Below are positions 7,705-17,244 of a stretch of 64,000 bases of DNA, in pieces; position 1 is the stretch's first letter, and each line of letters opens with the position of its first letter. The notes under the pieces were generated by a model, which was not told the DNA's origin, ran no database searches, and saw only the letters and a list, made by a program, of their open reading frames with translations. The translations under genes were made by a program, and so were the position numbers. Source of the stretch: UBA1046 sp050945515 (GTDB lineage: Bacteria > Bacillota > Clostridia > Saccharofermentanales > DTU023); NCBI GenBank assembly GCA_050945515.1, contig JBMNTB010000003.1:53194-117193 (forward strand). The letters run 5' to 3'.

Positions 7705-10021
7705 GCAAAATCTACAGGACGCAGATGCCAAGATGGCTATGATCTGCCAAAAATGGTCTGAATATTCCGGTCAGACTGATACGAGCCTGTTGCAAAAGGC
7801 ATATGAATTTGCCAAAGAGGCGCATCAAGGACAAAAGCGTGCGACAGGAGAGCCGTATATTATACACCCTGTTGCTGCCGCTGAAATTCTGCTTGATCTG
7901 GAAGTTGATAAAGATACTCTAATTGCGGCTCTTCTACACGATACAGTTGAAGATACATCAGTTTCTTTGTCGGATATTACTGATATTTTCGGCAATGATA
8001 TAAAAAATCTGGTTGATGGTGTTACCAAATTATCTAAGTTTTCCTATTCGACTCAGGAAGAAATACAAGCCGAAAGTTACCGCAAGATGTTCCTTGCTAT
8101 GGCCAGAGATATCAGGGTGGTGCTGATCAAATTGGCTGACCGTCTGCATAATATGCGTACGATGGATTACCAGGACAATGCTAAGCAGATCGCTAAATCA
8201 CGCGAGTCACTCGATATCTATGCTCCGTTGGCTCATCGACTGGGAATACACAAGATTAAATGGGAACTGGAGGATCTGAGTTTACGCTATTTGGATCCTA
8301 CTGCCTATTATGAATTGGTTGAGCAGATTTCGGTTAAACGATCCGATCGAGAGAATTTCCTGCTCGAAACTACTCGTGATCTGGAAGAGCGGATCTCTCA
8401 AATGGGTATCAAAGCCGATATTGAAGGAAGACCTAAGCATTTCTACAGCATCTATCGCAAAATGAAAAAACAGAATAAGTCTCTTGATGAGATCTATGAT
8501 CTTTTTGCCATGCGGATCATAGTTGATACTGTCGGTGAGTGCTATGCTGTTCTCGGTCTCGTTCATCAACTGCACAAGCCCATGCCTGGCCGTTTCAAAG
8601 ACTATATTGCTATGCCCAAACCCAATATGTACCAGTCATTACATACAACCGTGATCAGTCCGTCAGGCATACCTTTTGAAGTTCAGATCCGAACTCTGGA
8701 TATGCATAAGACTGCAGAATATGGTATTGCTGCACATTGGCGTTATAAAGAGGACCGCAAAGCTTCCTCCAAGGCAGATCCTCTTGATGTCAAACTAACC
8801 TGGCTAAGACAGCTTCTGGAGTGGCAAAGTGATATGCGCGATTCCTCTGAATTTATGACCACATTGAAAGAGGAGCTAATAACGGATGAAGTATTTGTCT
8901 TCACACCTAAAGGTGAAGTTATCTCATTGCCAATGGGAGCGATACCAATTGATTTCGCCTATCATATTCACAGTGGTGTCGGTAATTCAATGTATGGTGC
9001 AAAAGTAAATGGCCGCATGGTGCCGCTTACTTCCAAGTTGGAAAACGGTGATATAGTAGAAATTCTGACCTCGGATAAAGTCAAAGGCCCCAGTTTGGAT
9101 TGGCTGAATATTGTCAAGAGCAATACAGCCCGCAGCAAGATCTCAACCTGGTTCAAACGTGAAATGCGTGATGAGAATATCGTTCGAGGACGGGAGACCA
9201 TTGATCGGGAAATCAAAAAGTCCGGTTTTACACCGTCACAACTGGTCAAAAAAGAATTTTATGATAAATTACTCAAACGTTATTCACTGAACACATTGGA
9301 TGATCTCTATGCGATCGTGGGCTATGGCGGTCTGTCCGCCGCCCGAATTGTACCGCGTCTGCGCGACGATTATATTTTGTCATTATCTGAAGATGAACGG
9401 GCGACCTTGGGTTATCGTGTAACGAAGACGGGGCATGTACAATATGCACCGCAATCAATTATTTCTTCTGATGAAAAGACCTGGACCAAACGCGAAAAGG
9501 AAAGTAAGCAGAAGAAACGCAAAAGGATTGCCAGCCAGTCCAGGGGAGTGCAGGTCCGGGGTATCGATAATTGCTTAATTCGACTGTCGCGATGTTGCAA
9601 TCCCGTTCCGGGAGATAAGATCATCGGTTATGTAACCAGAGGTGAAGGTGTTGCTGTGCATCGTATGGATTGCCACAATATCAAGCATCTGGTGGAATCG
9701 TTCGATGAGTCTCCTGAAGCTGCGGAACGTGCGTCAAGGCTGATAGATGTGTTCTGGGTTGAAGATTTGCCTGAAGAACTGAAGTATCAGACGATTCTTC
9801 GAGTGATTGCTCGCGACAGACGAAACCTATTAGCGGAAATTTCCAGCGCCGTAGCCATCGAGACAATACCGATCTTGGAGTTTAAGGTGCAGTCTGCCAA
9901 AGACATAAGTGCCAGCATCAGAATTACTATTGAAACAAAAGATCAGGCACAGGTGGACCGATTAATTAAGCGCTTAAAGGCTATTCCCAGTGTGGTGGAT
10001 GTCAGTCGCGCCGGGGCATAA
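7688..10021 (+). CDS. rel: Bifunctional (p)ppGpp synthetase/hydrolase Rel
   Basis: A 777-residue stringent-response enzyme that makes and degrades (p)ppGpp. The ATG at 7688 follows AGGGAAG and overlaps the recJ stop; a TTG at 7664 is less likely. Domains in order: HD hydrolase with LLHDTVEDT (about 81), synthetase with HFYSIYRKMKK and RFKDYIAMPK (about 302), TGS beginning EVFVFTPKG (about 401), a cysteine/histidine-containing region (LSRCCNPVPGD), and a C-terminal ACT domain. The intact HD motif and the RxKD (not ExDD) loop indicate a bifunctional Rel and not a synthesis-only RelA. It ends only six bases from the convergent RNase J gene. Confidence 0.96.
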   Translation: MHHENRQNLQDADAKMAMICQKWSEYSGQTDTSLLQKAYEFAKEAHQGQKRATGEPYIIHPVAAAEILLDLEVDKDTLIAALLHDTVEDTSVSLSDITDIFGNDIKNLVDGVTKLSKFSYSTQEEIQAESYRKMFLAMARDIRVVLIKLADRLHNMRTMDYQDNAKQIAKSRESLDIYAPLAHRLGIHKIKWELEDLSLRYLDPTAYYELVEQISVKRSDRENFLLETTRDLEERISQMGIKADIEGRPKHFYSIYRKMKKQNKSLDEIYDLFAMRIIVDTVGECYAVLGLVHQLHKPMPGRFKDYIAMPKPNMYQSLHTTVISPSGIPFEVQIRTLDMHKTAEYGIAAHWRYKEDRKASSKADPLDVKLTWLRQLLEWQSDMRDSSEFMTTLKEELITDEVFVFTPKGEVISLPMGAIPIDFAYHIHSGVGNSMYGAKVNGRMVPLTSKLENGDIVEILTSDKVKGPSLDWLNIVKSNTARSKISTWFKREMRDENIVRGRETIDREIKKSGFTPSQLVKKEFYDKLLKRYSLNTLDDLYAIVGYGGLSAARIVPRLRDDYILSLSEDERATLGYRVTKTGHVQYAPQSIISSDEKTWTKREKESKQKKRKRIASQSRGVQVRGIDNCLIRLSRCCNPVPGDKIIGYVTRGEGVAVHRMDCHNIKHLVESFDESPEAAERASRLIDVFWVEDLPEELKYQTILRVIARDRRNLLAEISSAVAIETIPILEFKVQSAKDISASIRITIETKDQAQVDRLIKRLKAIPSVVDVSRAGA

Positions 10022-10027
10022 ATTATT

Positions 10028-11791
10028 TCAATTAATTTCAATTACTGATATAAGGATGACAGGACGCCTTCTCGTCTTTTCAAATAAGAGACGGCGGAGT
10101 TCATGTTCCAATCGTCCCGATTTTAATGCCTGAGATAAGGATTTGTTTTCGGTTTGGGCTTCAGTGATTAATTTTTCAATCAGATTGCGACAGCTAATAG
10201 TCGTACTTTCAATTTCACTGTCATAAATAAAACCGCGAGCAATGATGTCCGGTTGACCGAGTAATATATTTCGGTCGGGATCAATCGCGATAAAGGCGGA
10301 TACAACTCCGTCCTCAGCCAAACGTAAACGATCTCTTAATACCCATTTATCGACATCACCCATGCCTGAACCGTCAATCAGCACACCTGCACCTTCAGTG
10401 AAACCGATAAAACGAGATTCATTATGATTTAACTCGAGGATATCGCCATTGGATAGGAGTAGAATCCTTTCTTTCGGGTGTCCCATCTGCTGTACCATTT
10501 GGGCATGGAGATGTAAATGGCGGTATTCTCCATGAGCAGGGATAAAAAATTTGGGTTGAGCCAGGTGATAGATCAGTTTCAATTCTTCCTGATAGGCATG
10601 ACCTGATACATGTACATCTGCCAGGGAGGCATAAATGACATCTGCCCCTCGGCGATACAATTCATCAATCATTCGATAGATGGGTTTTTCATTCCCGGGG
10701 ATAATAGAAGAGGACAGAATAATTGTGTCACCCTCAACTATCTCCACATTTTTATGTTCGGCAAAGGCAATTTTGCTCAGAGCAGCCGTGGATTCACCCT
10801 GGCTGCCTGTAGTGATTAAAACCAGCTCCTCCGGCTTATGATTATCCAGCGCATTGATGTCGATAATTGTATCTGCTTTGTATCTGAGATAGCCGATGCT
10901 ATTTGCCACTTCGAAGATATTCAGCATACTGCGGCCGATCAAGCAGACCTTGCGTTCCTCCGCCTCAGCTGCATCTATGACCTGTTGTAAGCGGTAGACA
11001 TTGGATGAGAAAGTAGCTACAAAGACCCTGCCGGATGCCTTGGCGAAAAGTTCCTTGAATTTTTCGCCGATAGCCAGTTCAGACATGGTTGAGCCTGGCA
11101 CTTCGATATTTGTGCTATCTGAAATTAAAGCTAAGATGCCTTTGCGTCCGAGTTCAGCGATGCGGCTTAAATTGATTGGTGCGCCGGTAGGAGGGGTGTA
11201 ATCGATTTTAAAGTCACCGGTGTGCAAAACAACACCCAGCGGCGTAGTGATGGCAAAGGCATTGGAGTCGGCAATCGAGTGATTGACATGAATTGATTCG
11301 ACTTGAAAATGTCCGGCTCCTACTCGCTGACCGGGACGCAATAAACGCAGATCAGGGTTTTTAACCTGAGAACCGCGATCCTTGAGTTTGCGTTCGATCA
11401 GTTTGATAGTCATGGTATTGCCGTAAACCGGGACATTGAACTCTTTTAAGAACCAGGGCAAGGCACCAATATGGTCTTCATGGCCATGTGTAATGAAGAC
11501 GGCCTTCAACTTGTCCTTATTCTCACGTACATAACTAAAATCCGGAATGATGATGTCAACTCCGGGCATATCCTCATCAGGGAAAGCCAAGCCACAATCG
11601 ACGATGATCAGGTCGTCCATGAATTGGAAGCAGGTCATATTTTTGCCGACTTCTCTTAAGCCGCCTAGAGGAATAATGCGCAGCCCCGGACCTTTACTGT
11701 CTTTGATCCTTTGGGCTTTCAGCTTTCGCACTCTGGCAGAAGATGATCTTGACTGTATTGGATTATTGCTACTCATCTGGATCTCAATCAT
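10028..11791 (-). CDS. rnj: Ribonuclease J
   Basis: A 587-residue metallo-beta-lactamase/beta-CASP ribonuclease with endo- and 5'-exonuclease activity, central to mRNA decay and rRNA maturation in Firmicutes. The zinc motif HGHEDH is at residues 102-107, and the sequence around VHVSGHAYQEEL and PAHGEYRHL matches the beta-CASP and C-terminal ligands. A basic, serine-rich N-terminal extension of about 35 residues precedes LRIIPLGGLREVGKNM. Two starts are possible (ATG 11791 or ATG 11776) and neither has a strong ribosome site; the longer form is listed. It is tail-to-tail with rel. Confidence 0.94.
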   Translation of the reverse strand: MIEIQMSSNNPIQSRSSSARVRKLKAQRIKDSKGPGLRIIPLGGLREVGKNMTCFQFMDDLIIVDCGLAFPDEDMPGVDIIIPDFSYVRENKDKLKAVFITHGHEDHIGALPWFLKEFNVPVYGNTMTIKLIERKLKDRGSQVKNPDLRLLRPGQRVGAGHFQVESIHVNHSIADSNAFAITTPLGVVLHTGDFKIDYTPPTGAPINLSRIAELGRKGILALISDSTNIEVPGSTMSELAIGEKFKELFAKASGRVFVATFSSNVYRLQQVIDAAEAEERKVCLIGRSMLNIFEVANSIGYLRYKADTIIDINALDNHKPEELVLITTGSQGESTAALSKIAFAEHKNVEIVEGDTIILSSSIIPGNEKPIYRMIDELYRRGADVIYASLADVHVSGHAYQEELKLIYHLAQPKFFIPAHGEYRHLHLHAQMVQQMGHPKERILLLSNGDILELNHNESRFIGFTEGAGVLIDGSGMGDVDKWVLRDRLRLAEDGVVSAFIAIDPDRNILLGQPDIIARGFIYDSEIESTTISCRNLIEKLITEAQTENKSLSQALKSGRLEHELRRLLFEKTRRRPVILISVIEIN

Positions 11792-11867
11792 AACAGATTA
11801 TTAGATATCAGGTATAAAAATCTGTTACATTAACTTGTTAAATTCTAGTAAAAAAGGCGGCATTTCC

Positions 11868-11897
11868 TTGTATATATTCGGTGTGATGACTTAGAAT
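11868..11897 (+). promoter_or_regulatory. Candidate promoter of the ABC exporter operon
   Basis: TTGTAT at 11868-11873 and TAGAAT at 11892-11897, spaced 18 bp, about 70 bases upstream of the ATPase start. The match is moderate. Confidence 0.3.
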
Positions 11898-11967
11898 GAA
11901 CTAATTATACAGTATGGTAGAACTGCCCTCTGAGGCATTATCATCGTGGACGACAAGGGGGGTAGAA

Positions 11968-12732
11968 ATGATTACACTCGATAAAATTACCAAGTCTTAT
12001 GACGGTAAGAAAAAGGCGGTAGATAATCTCAGTCTGGAGATTTATCCGGGAGAAATATTCGGATTATTGGGGCCTAACGGTGCAGGTAAAACGACCTGTC
12101 TGAAAATGATTACCGGTGTTTTGCAACCGACAGCCGGTGATATTGTAATCAACGGCTATTCAATCTTGAAACAGCCCCTGGAAGCCAAAAAGCAATTTTC
12201 TTTTGTCTCAGATGATCCCAATGTTTTTTTGAGATTCAAGGGTATCGAGTATTTAAAATTTATTGCTGATATCTATGAAATAGATCCGTCCGTTCGTGAA
12301 AGCAGAATCAAGGAATTGGCCGAAGAATATTCTTTATCGGATGTACTCAATGATCAAATCAGCAGCTATTCTCACGGTATGCGCCAGAAGATTGTAGTGA
12401 TAGGCGCACTGATCAGTGCACCGCCGGTGTGGATTCTGGACGAGCCAATGACCGGTCTCGATCCGCGGTCCAGCTTTAATCTCAAGAATCGGATGCGACA
12501 ACATGCTGATGCCAATCTGACGGTTTTGTTTTCGACTCATGTGTTGGAAGTTGCAGAGAAGATCTGTGATCGGGTGGGAATAATCGATAAAGGCAAACTA
12601 ATCTTCTGCGGTACGATTAAAGAAATGAGAGACCATTTCAAAGAAAATGCCAGTTTAGAAGAAATGTTCCTTGAACTTACGGATGAGAGCTTCCATTTGC
12701 CCGAAGACAACAGCTTTCTTACTGATCATTAA
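11968..12732 (+). CDS. ABC transporter ATP-binding protein
   Basis: A 254-residue ATPase subunit. ATG 11968 follows AAGGGGGG; the longer in-frame opening from 11914 lacks one. Walker A GPNGAGKTT (about residues 35-43), signature YSHGMRQK (about 133; a common variant of LSGGQ in ABC-2 type exporters), and Walker B WILDEP (about 155-160) are all present. The next gene, 26 bases downstream, encodes its membrane partner. The substrate cannot be told from sequence. Confidence 0.92.
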   Translation: MITLDKITKSYDGKKKAVDNLSLEIYPGEIFGLLGPNGAGKTTCLKMITGVLQPTAGDIVINGYSILKQPLEAKKQFSFVSDDPNVFLRFKGIEYLKFIADIYEIDPSVRESRIKELAEEYSLSDVLNDQISSYSHGMRQKIVVIGALISAPPVWILDEPMTGLDPRSSFNLKNRMRQHADANLTVLFSTHVLEVAEKICDRVGIIDKGKLIFCGTIKEMRDHFKENASLEEMFLELTDESFHLPEDNSFLTDH

Positions 12733-12758
12733 AGCATGAGATCAAAGGGGGATCCGGA

Positions 12759-14501
12759 ATGAAAAAATGGTGGATCTTAACTAAGGCACTGGTCAAAGGC
12801 TCTGATGTCTTTGGCTTGGAAATGAAGGAGACAAAGAAACGCAAGAAGTTGACTTTGTTCTCTCGCGGTCTCGACCGGACAAAAAAGATATTGCTGGGAG
12901 TGGTTATCTTTGCTTACATCGCCTTTGTCTTTGGTATTAACGGCTACAATATTGCCAAACAATTACTGGCTATGGGCTTTGACGCTGGCAATCCAACGGC
13001 CGACCCGATCGTATTGACTTCATTTCAGGCCAGTCTGGCCCAACTATATTTGCCCGGCTTCTTTATGCTTTTGGGCATGGGCTTTTTTTATGCCGCCGGC
13101 ATCTTTTTCTTTGCGGAAGATCTAGACACTCTTCTGGCTTTGCCGTTAAAACCGAGCACGATAGTAGCTGCCAAGCTGGCTAATCTCTATATTTTCTCTC
13201 TGGTAATTCCATTAGCTTTAACTTTGCCTGCCGCAGTAGTTTTGGGCTATATGCTGAGGATGCCGCTCCTCTACTATCTCTATGCCTTTTTAACTCTGAT
13301 TTTCGGTGCCATGATTCCGATGTGCATTGATGCCATCCTGATTCTATTAATGATGCGGACGGCCGTTTTTGCCAGGAGTAAGGATCGTTTCATGATTGTG
13401 ACTCAAGTCCTGATGTTTGTCGGAATTTTTGCCTTCGTCTTCTCCAATATGGGATCTATTGATTTGGATTCGGAATTGCCGACGACAGGACCGGTTGCTT
13501 TGCAATATATTGTGCCGATGTCGAACCGTGCTATTGAAGCTATTTCTCTGCCTCAAGATCCGGGTTCAATTCTGAAGATTATAAGTTTGATTGCTGTTGC
13601 CCTGGGATTAGTGATTCTGCTGGTGCTTTTATCCTCGCGGCTCTATTTGAGGGCGGCCAGGGAGAGTAGAGCAAGCAGTCAAGCGCATAAGCCGATGACA
13701 GCCAAAACCTGGCAGAGCCTGCGTCACACCACAAGAGATCTGCCCAATATGGTCAGTAGAGAATTTAAGATTCTTTACCGCTCGCCAACTTTTCTGATGA
13801 ATATTCTGGCCTTTCCCATCATCATGCTTGTTTCCATGTTTGGTACCATGATCTTCTCATTTTCCCGGGAGGGTAAGGATCTTGCAACCTTGCAAAGGCT
13901 TATGGCGGCTACCTTTGCATCGGAATCCAGAGAGAACGTTATTCCGATAATCATGATGGTTGTGGTGGGGATTGCGGCCTTTTTGTCAAGCACAAATACC
14001 TGTATGCCTACAGCCATATCCCGTGAGGGCAGAGGAGCAGGCATGCTAAAATCTTGGCCACTCAAAATCAGCACTGTCTTTTTGGCCAAGCTGATAGTTG
14101 GCGGGATTGTTTCTTTGCTGGCCTGGTTGCCGATCGCTGTCTTAACATTTGCTATTTTGCCTTTCAGCATTTACTTTCAACCGACGCTGCTTATTCTATT
14201 TATATTCTTGCCCCTGACTATCAATAATTTGGCGTTAATCATTGATTTGAGTAAGCCGTATCTGGAATGGAATTCGGAGCAACAGGTTGCTAAGCAAAAT
14301 ATGAATATATTTAAGACCATGTTGATGTCGCTTGTGGTCGGTGGCCTCTTGATTGGTGCTGTTCTGCTGATACAAAAACTGGGTGGCAATCTAATTGCGA
14401 TTCTGACGGTTATCAATAGTGGCAGCATTTTACTGTTTGTGATCAGCATATTGCTGCTTGCTACGGTGGGCAAAAAGTATTATCTGGAAAGGATCAACTG
14501 A
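12759..14501 (+). CDS. ABC-2 type multi-spanning permease, substrate unknown
   Basis: A 580-residue integral membrane protein with at least ten hydrophobic stretches, starting about residues 45-65 (ILLGVVIFAYIAFVFGI) and ending near the C terminus. An AAAGGGGG site precedes the ATG. The large size, the basic N-terminal cytoplasmic tail (KETKKRKK), and the pairing with the ATPase directly upstream fit the putative ABC exporter permeases of Clostridia. It probably forms a homodimeric exporter with that ATPase. No conserved motif reveals the cargo. Confidence 0.8.
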   Translation: MKKWWILTKALVKGSDVFGLEMKETKKRKKLTLFSRGLDRTKKILLGVVIFAYIAFVFGINGYNIAKQLLAMGFDAGNPTADPIVLTSFQASLAQLYLPGFFMLLGMGFFYAAGIFFFAEDLDTLLALPLKPSTIVAAKLANLYIFSLVIPLALTLPAAVVLGYMLRMPLLYYLYAFLTLIFGAMIPMCIDAILILLMMRTAVFARSKDRFMIVTQVLMFVGIFAFVFSNMGSIDLDSELPTTGPVALQYIVPMSNRAIEAISLPQDPGSILKIISLIAVALGLVILLVLLSSRLYLRAARESRASSQAHKPMTAKTWQSLRHTTRDLPNMVSREFKILYRSPTFLMNILAFPIIMLVSMFGTMIFSFSREGKDLATLQRLMAATFASESRENVIPIIMMVVVGIAAFLSSTNTCMPTAISREGRGAGMLKSWPLKISTVFLAKLIVGGIVSLLAWLPIAVLTFAILPFSIYFQPTLLILFIFLPLTINNLALIIDLSKPYLEWNSEQQVAKQNMNIFKTMLMSLVVGGLLIGAVLLIQKLGGNLIAILTVINSGSILLFVISILLLATVGKKYYLERIN

Positions 14502-14530
14502 GACTGACGGGTCTCTAAAGTCGTTTTGAC

Positions 14531-14559
14531 TTGCATGGCCTTGAGCAACATGGTAAAAT
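14531..14559 (+). promoter_or_regulatory. Promoter of rpsT
   Basis: TTGCAT at 14531-14536 and TAAAAT at 14554-14559, spaced exactly 17 bp, about 35 bases upstream of the rpsT start. Confidence 0.6.
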
Positions 14560-14593
14560 GCAGTTCGTTAAAAATACTGCAGGAGGTGAAGGA

Positions 14594-14860
14594 ATGGCAA
14601 ATATTAAGTCGTCGATCAAGCGCGCTAAAAGCAACCAGGCTAGAGCTATGGTCAATAAACGCAAGAAAAGTGCGCTGAGAACCCAGATCAAGAAGACAGT
14701 TCTAGCGATCGAGTCTGCTGCAGATAATGCTGGCGAAATGCTGAGGAAGACCCAGGCTGATCTCGACCGGGCTGCCACTAACGGTCTGATCTCCAAGAAT
14801 ACGGCTGCCAGGAGAAAGTCCAGACTAGCTAGGCTGGCTAACGTTTCCCGTGAAGCTTAA
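14594..14860 (+). CDS. rpsT: 30S ribosomal protein S20
   Basis: An 88-residue, lysine/arginine-rich protein that binds 16S rRNA. ATG 14594 follows the near-perfect AGGAGGTGA site at 14581-14589, and the peptide opens MANIKSSIKRAKSNQARA as in the family. The C-terminal motif KNTAARRKSRLARL is typical. It stands alone between its own promoter and a strong terminator. It sits head-to-tail before an LCP gene, not in a ribosomal protein cluster, as is usual for rpsT. Confidence 0.96.
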   Translation: MANIKSSIKRAKSNQARAMVNKRKKSALRTQIKKTVLAIESAADNAGEMLRKTQADLDRAATNGLISKNTAARRKSRLARLANVSREA

Positions 14861-14921
14861 TGCTTTAGTTGGTAAGAGACCGAGAGAGCTCAATCCGAAC
14901 CGGGATCTGATTGTTAATAAT

Positions 14922-14949
14922 AGCCGCTTCACAAAGAAGCGGCTTTTTT
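14922..14949 (+). terminator. Rho-independent terminator after rpsT
   Basis: A perfect 9-bp stem AGCCGCTTC (14922-14930) with GAAGCGGCT (14936-14944), a 5-base loop, then six T. Confidence 0.92.
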
Positions 14950-14993
14950 GTGATAGAATGCAATATTGTAGCGTATGAAGGCGCGGAGGAATT

Positions 14994-15977
14994 ATGAAAA
15001 AAAGTAAGATCGCTATAACTCTAGGTTTAGTTGTGGGCATAGTGCTATCAGCGTTTGCTTTCCTTTTCGGTTATACCAGGTATCTTCTGAGTTTGCCGAC
15101 TTATGATACAGAGGGTACGATCCCTATTGAGACTAATCTGGATCAACTTCCTGATTTGGAACCTGAGATGAAAGAGGGGATGAAGATCCCGGTCTATGCT
15201 AATCCGCAGAACCACAATATCCTGCTGATCGGTTCAGATCGCCGCGATGACAAATCCTATGGGCGTTCAGACAGTATGATTCTGCTTTCTATCAACGAAA
15301 AGACGGATAAATTTCATTTGACATCTTTTCAGCGTACAATCTGGGTCAGTATCCCCGAGGATACGGATCCGCGCTATAAGAGATACTGGTCGCCGAATTA
15401 TACACTTAATGCGGCACATACCTGGGGTGGTCCGCGATTGTTGTTGAAGACGATTCAAAGGAATTTCCGACTTGATGTGCAAAACTATGTCAAAGTTGAT
15501 TTTAAAAACTTTGTTAAAGTAGTTGATCGGGTTGGCGGTGTGGAGATTGAGCTGTCAAAAGCTGAGGCTTCTAATCTAAAGCAGCAGGGTATTCAGGTGA
15601 CGGCCGGGAAACAGTTGCTGAATGGCGATGCATGTCTGGCCTATTCCCGTATCCGCAAAATTGATAGCGACTGGAAACGGATGGGCCGTCAAAGGACAGT
15701 CATTGAAGCCCTAATCAAGAAATTGCGGTCCATGAGCCCGCTCTCTTTGCCCAGAGTGTTGGAGGATATTATGAGGAATATAGAGACCAATCTTACTCCC
15801 GGACAGCTACAAGGTTATATGCTCAATGTCTTGAAATACCGTAAATATGAGATTGACCAGATGTTTGTGCCTATTGAACAGCATAAAGCCATAGCCCGTG
15901 CCAAAAACGGTCAGGAAGTCTATAAGCTTAACTGGGTCAAGAATATTGAGGCGATCAGAGCCTTTATCGATCAGTAA
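14994..15977 (+). CDS. LytR-CpsA-Psr (LCP) family cell-wall polymer ligase
   Basis: A 327-residue membrane-anchored extracellular protein. One N-terminal transmembrane helix (about residues 7-28) is followed by the LCP domain from NILLIGSDRRDD to about residue 270, including the conserved RSDSMILLSINEKT and SFQRTIWVSIP. LCP enzymes transfer undecaprenyl-linked polymers such as teichoic acids or capsule onto peptidoglycan. A GCGGAGG ribosome site lies six bases before the ATG. The Holliday-junction genes follow within 20 bases. Confidence 0.9.
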   Translation: MKKSKIAITLGLVVGIVLSAFAFLFGYTRYLLSLPTYDTEGTIPIETNLDQLPDLEPEMKEGMKIPVYANPQNHNILLIGSDRRDDKSYGRSDSMILLSINEKTDKFHLTSFQRTIWVSIPEDTDPRYKRYWSPNYTLNAAHTWGGPRLLLKTIQRNFRLDVQNYVKVDFKNFVKVVDRVGGVEIELSKAEASNLKQQGIQVTAGKQLLNGDACLAYSRIRKIDSDWKRMGRQRTVIEALIKKLRSMSPLSLPRVLEDIMRNIETNLTPGQLQGYMLNVLKYRKYEIDQMFVPIEQHKAIARAKNGQEVYKLNWVKNIEAIRAFIDQ

Positions 15978-15994
15978 AAGGGCGTGATATAGTT

Positions 15995-16498
15995 GTGATT
16001 ATCCTGGGTGTAGATCCCGGATATGCCATAACCGGCTACGGAGTAATAGCTAAAGAGAGTGGCATCTTGAAGGCTCTCGATTACGGTGTTGTTTCAACAC
16101 CGGCCAAAAGCTATTTTCCCCTGCGCTTGCGCTCAATCCATGAGGGTCTGGCTCAGCTGATTGCCAATTTTAAGCCGGACTGTTTGGCGATTGAGGAGCT
16201 GTTTTTCAGCCGCAATACAACGACCGCGATCGGAACGGCACAGGCCAGGGGTGTTGCTGTCTTGGCAGCGGCTCAGGCCGGTATACCGGTTTTTGAATAT
16301 ACACCCTTGCAGGTCAAAATGGCTGTCACCGGCTATGGACGAGCGGAGAAAGCACAAATGCAGGAAATGGTCAGGATTCTGCTGAAGTTATCCCGACCAC
16401 CCCAGCCTGATGATGCTGCTGATGCATTGGCAGTAGCGATTTGTCATGCCCATAGTGGTAATAGACTTGATTCCCTGGCGGTTGGCGGTTATCAATAA
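15995..16498 (+). CDS. ruvC: Crossover junction endodeoxyribonuclease RuvC
   Basis: A 167-residue Holliday junction resolvase. It starts at GTG 15995, giving MIILGVDPG with catalytic Asp7. The second acidic residue lies in LAIEELFFSRN and the last pair in PDDAADALAVAICHA, so all four metal ligands appear present. Length matches the family (165-175). It is followed 108 bases later by ruvA and then ruvB. Confidence 0.96.
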   Translation: MIILGVDPGYAITGYGVIAKESGILKALDYGVVSTPAKSYFPLRLRSIHEGLAQLIANFKPDCLAIEELFFSRNTTTAIGTAQARGVAVLAAAQAGIPVFEYTPLQVKMAVTGYGRAEKAQMQEMVRILLKLSRPPQPDDAADALAVAICHAHSGNRLDSLAVGGYQ

Positions 16499-16509
16499 AA
16501 AGATCTAAT

Positions 16510-16538
16510 TTGTGCTGCTCTCCGACAAGGACTATATT
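16510..16538 (+). promoter_or_regulatory. Candidate promoter of ruvAB-queH
   Basis: TTGTGC at 16510-16515 and TATATT at 16533-16538, spaced 17 bp, in the 108-bp gap between ruvC and ruvA. Confidence 0.35.
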
Positions 16539-16606
16539 CGGTTATTTTCATAGTACAATAGATATTAGACGCAATTTGCAGTACTTCTAACAGATGAGGA
16601 AAAAAC

Positions 16607-17212
16607 ATGTATTCATATATTAGAGGTCAAATCATAGTTAAGACACCAGACTATCTCATAATCGAGGCCGGTGGCATCGGCTATGAGGTCCAGATTCACC
16701 CGGGGATGGTGAATGCCTTGCCTGCTGTTGGCGAGACGGCCAAGATACCGGTTGAGCTTTCTGTCCGGGAAGATCAAATGACCTTGTTCGGTTTCCCCGG
16801 CGAAGAAGAAAAAAATTTGTTCCGGCTGGTGCAAACGGTGTCAGGGATTGGTCCTAAAGTTGCCATTACAATCACCGGCTCGATTTCTCCGGGTGCTTTC
16901 GCCCTGGCGATTCTCAATGATGATGTCAATGTCCTGACTACCATCAAAGGCATAGGCAAAAAAGGAGCTCAGCGTCTGATCTTGGAACTAAAAGACAAGC
17001 TGCGTAAATTGGAGTTGGATTTACCTTCGACAAGTAGTGAGTTTCCGTCGGTGCCGCCGGCGGATTCCATTGATGCTCAAGCCGTATCTGCTTTGATGGT
17101 TTTGGGTTACCGCAATGAGGAGGCAAGACAGGCTCTGCAAAATTGTGGCAGAACAGATGATGACAGCCTGGAGACTGTCATTCTCAAAGCACTGAAGACG
17201 ATGAAAGTGTGA
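16607..17212 (+). CDS. ruvA: Holliday junction DNA helicase subunit RuvA
   Basis: A 201-residue subunit that binds the four-way junction and recruits RuvB. The opening MYSYIRGQIIVKTPDYLIIEAGGIGYEV is the OB-fold domain I. Helix-hairpin-helix motifs VSGIGPKVA and IKGIGKKGAQRLILELKDKL form domain II, and domain III (ALMVLGYRNEEARQAL) contacts RuvB. A GATGAGGA site precedes the ATG. ruvB starts 32 bases downstream. Confidence 0.96.
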   Translation: MYSYIRGQIIVKTPDYLIIEAGGIGYEVQIHPGMVNALPAVGETAKIPVELSVREDQMTLFGFPGEEEKNLFRLVQTVSGIGPKVAITITGSISPGAFALAILNDDVNVLTTIKGIGKKGAQRLILELKDKLRKLELDLPSTSSEFPSVPPADSIDAQAVSALMVLGYRNEEARQALQNCGRTDDDSLETVILKALKTMKV

Positions 17213-17244
17213 TTTATTGATCTGGTTCAGGGGGAGGTAATACT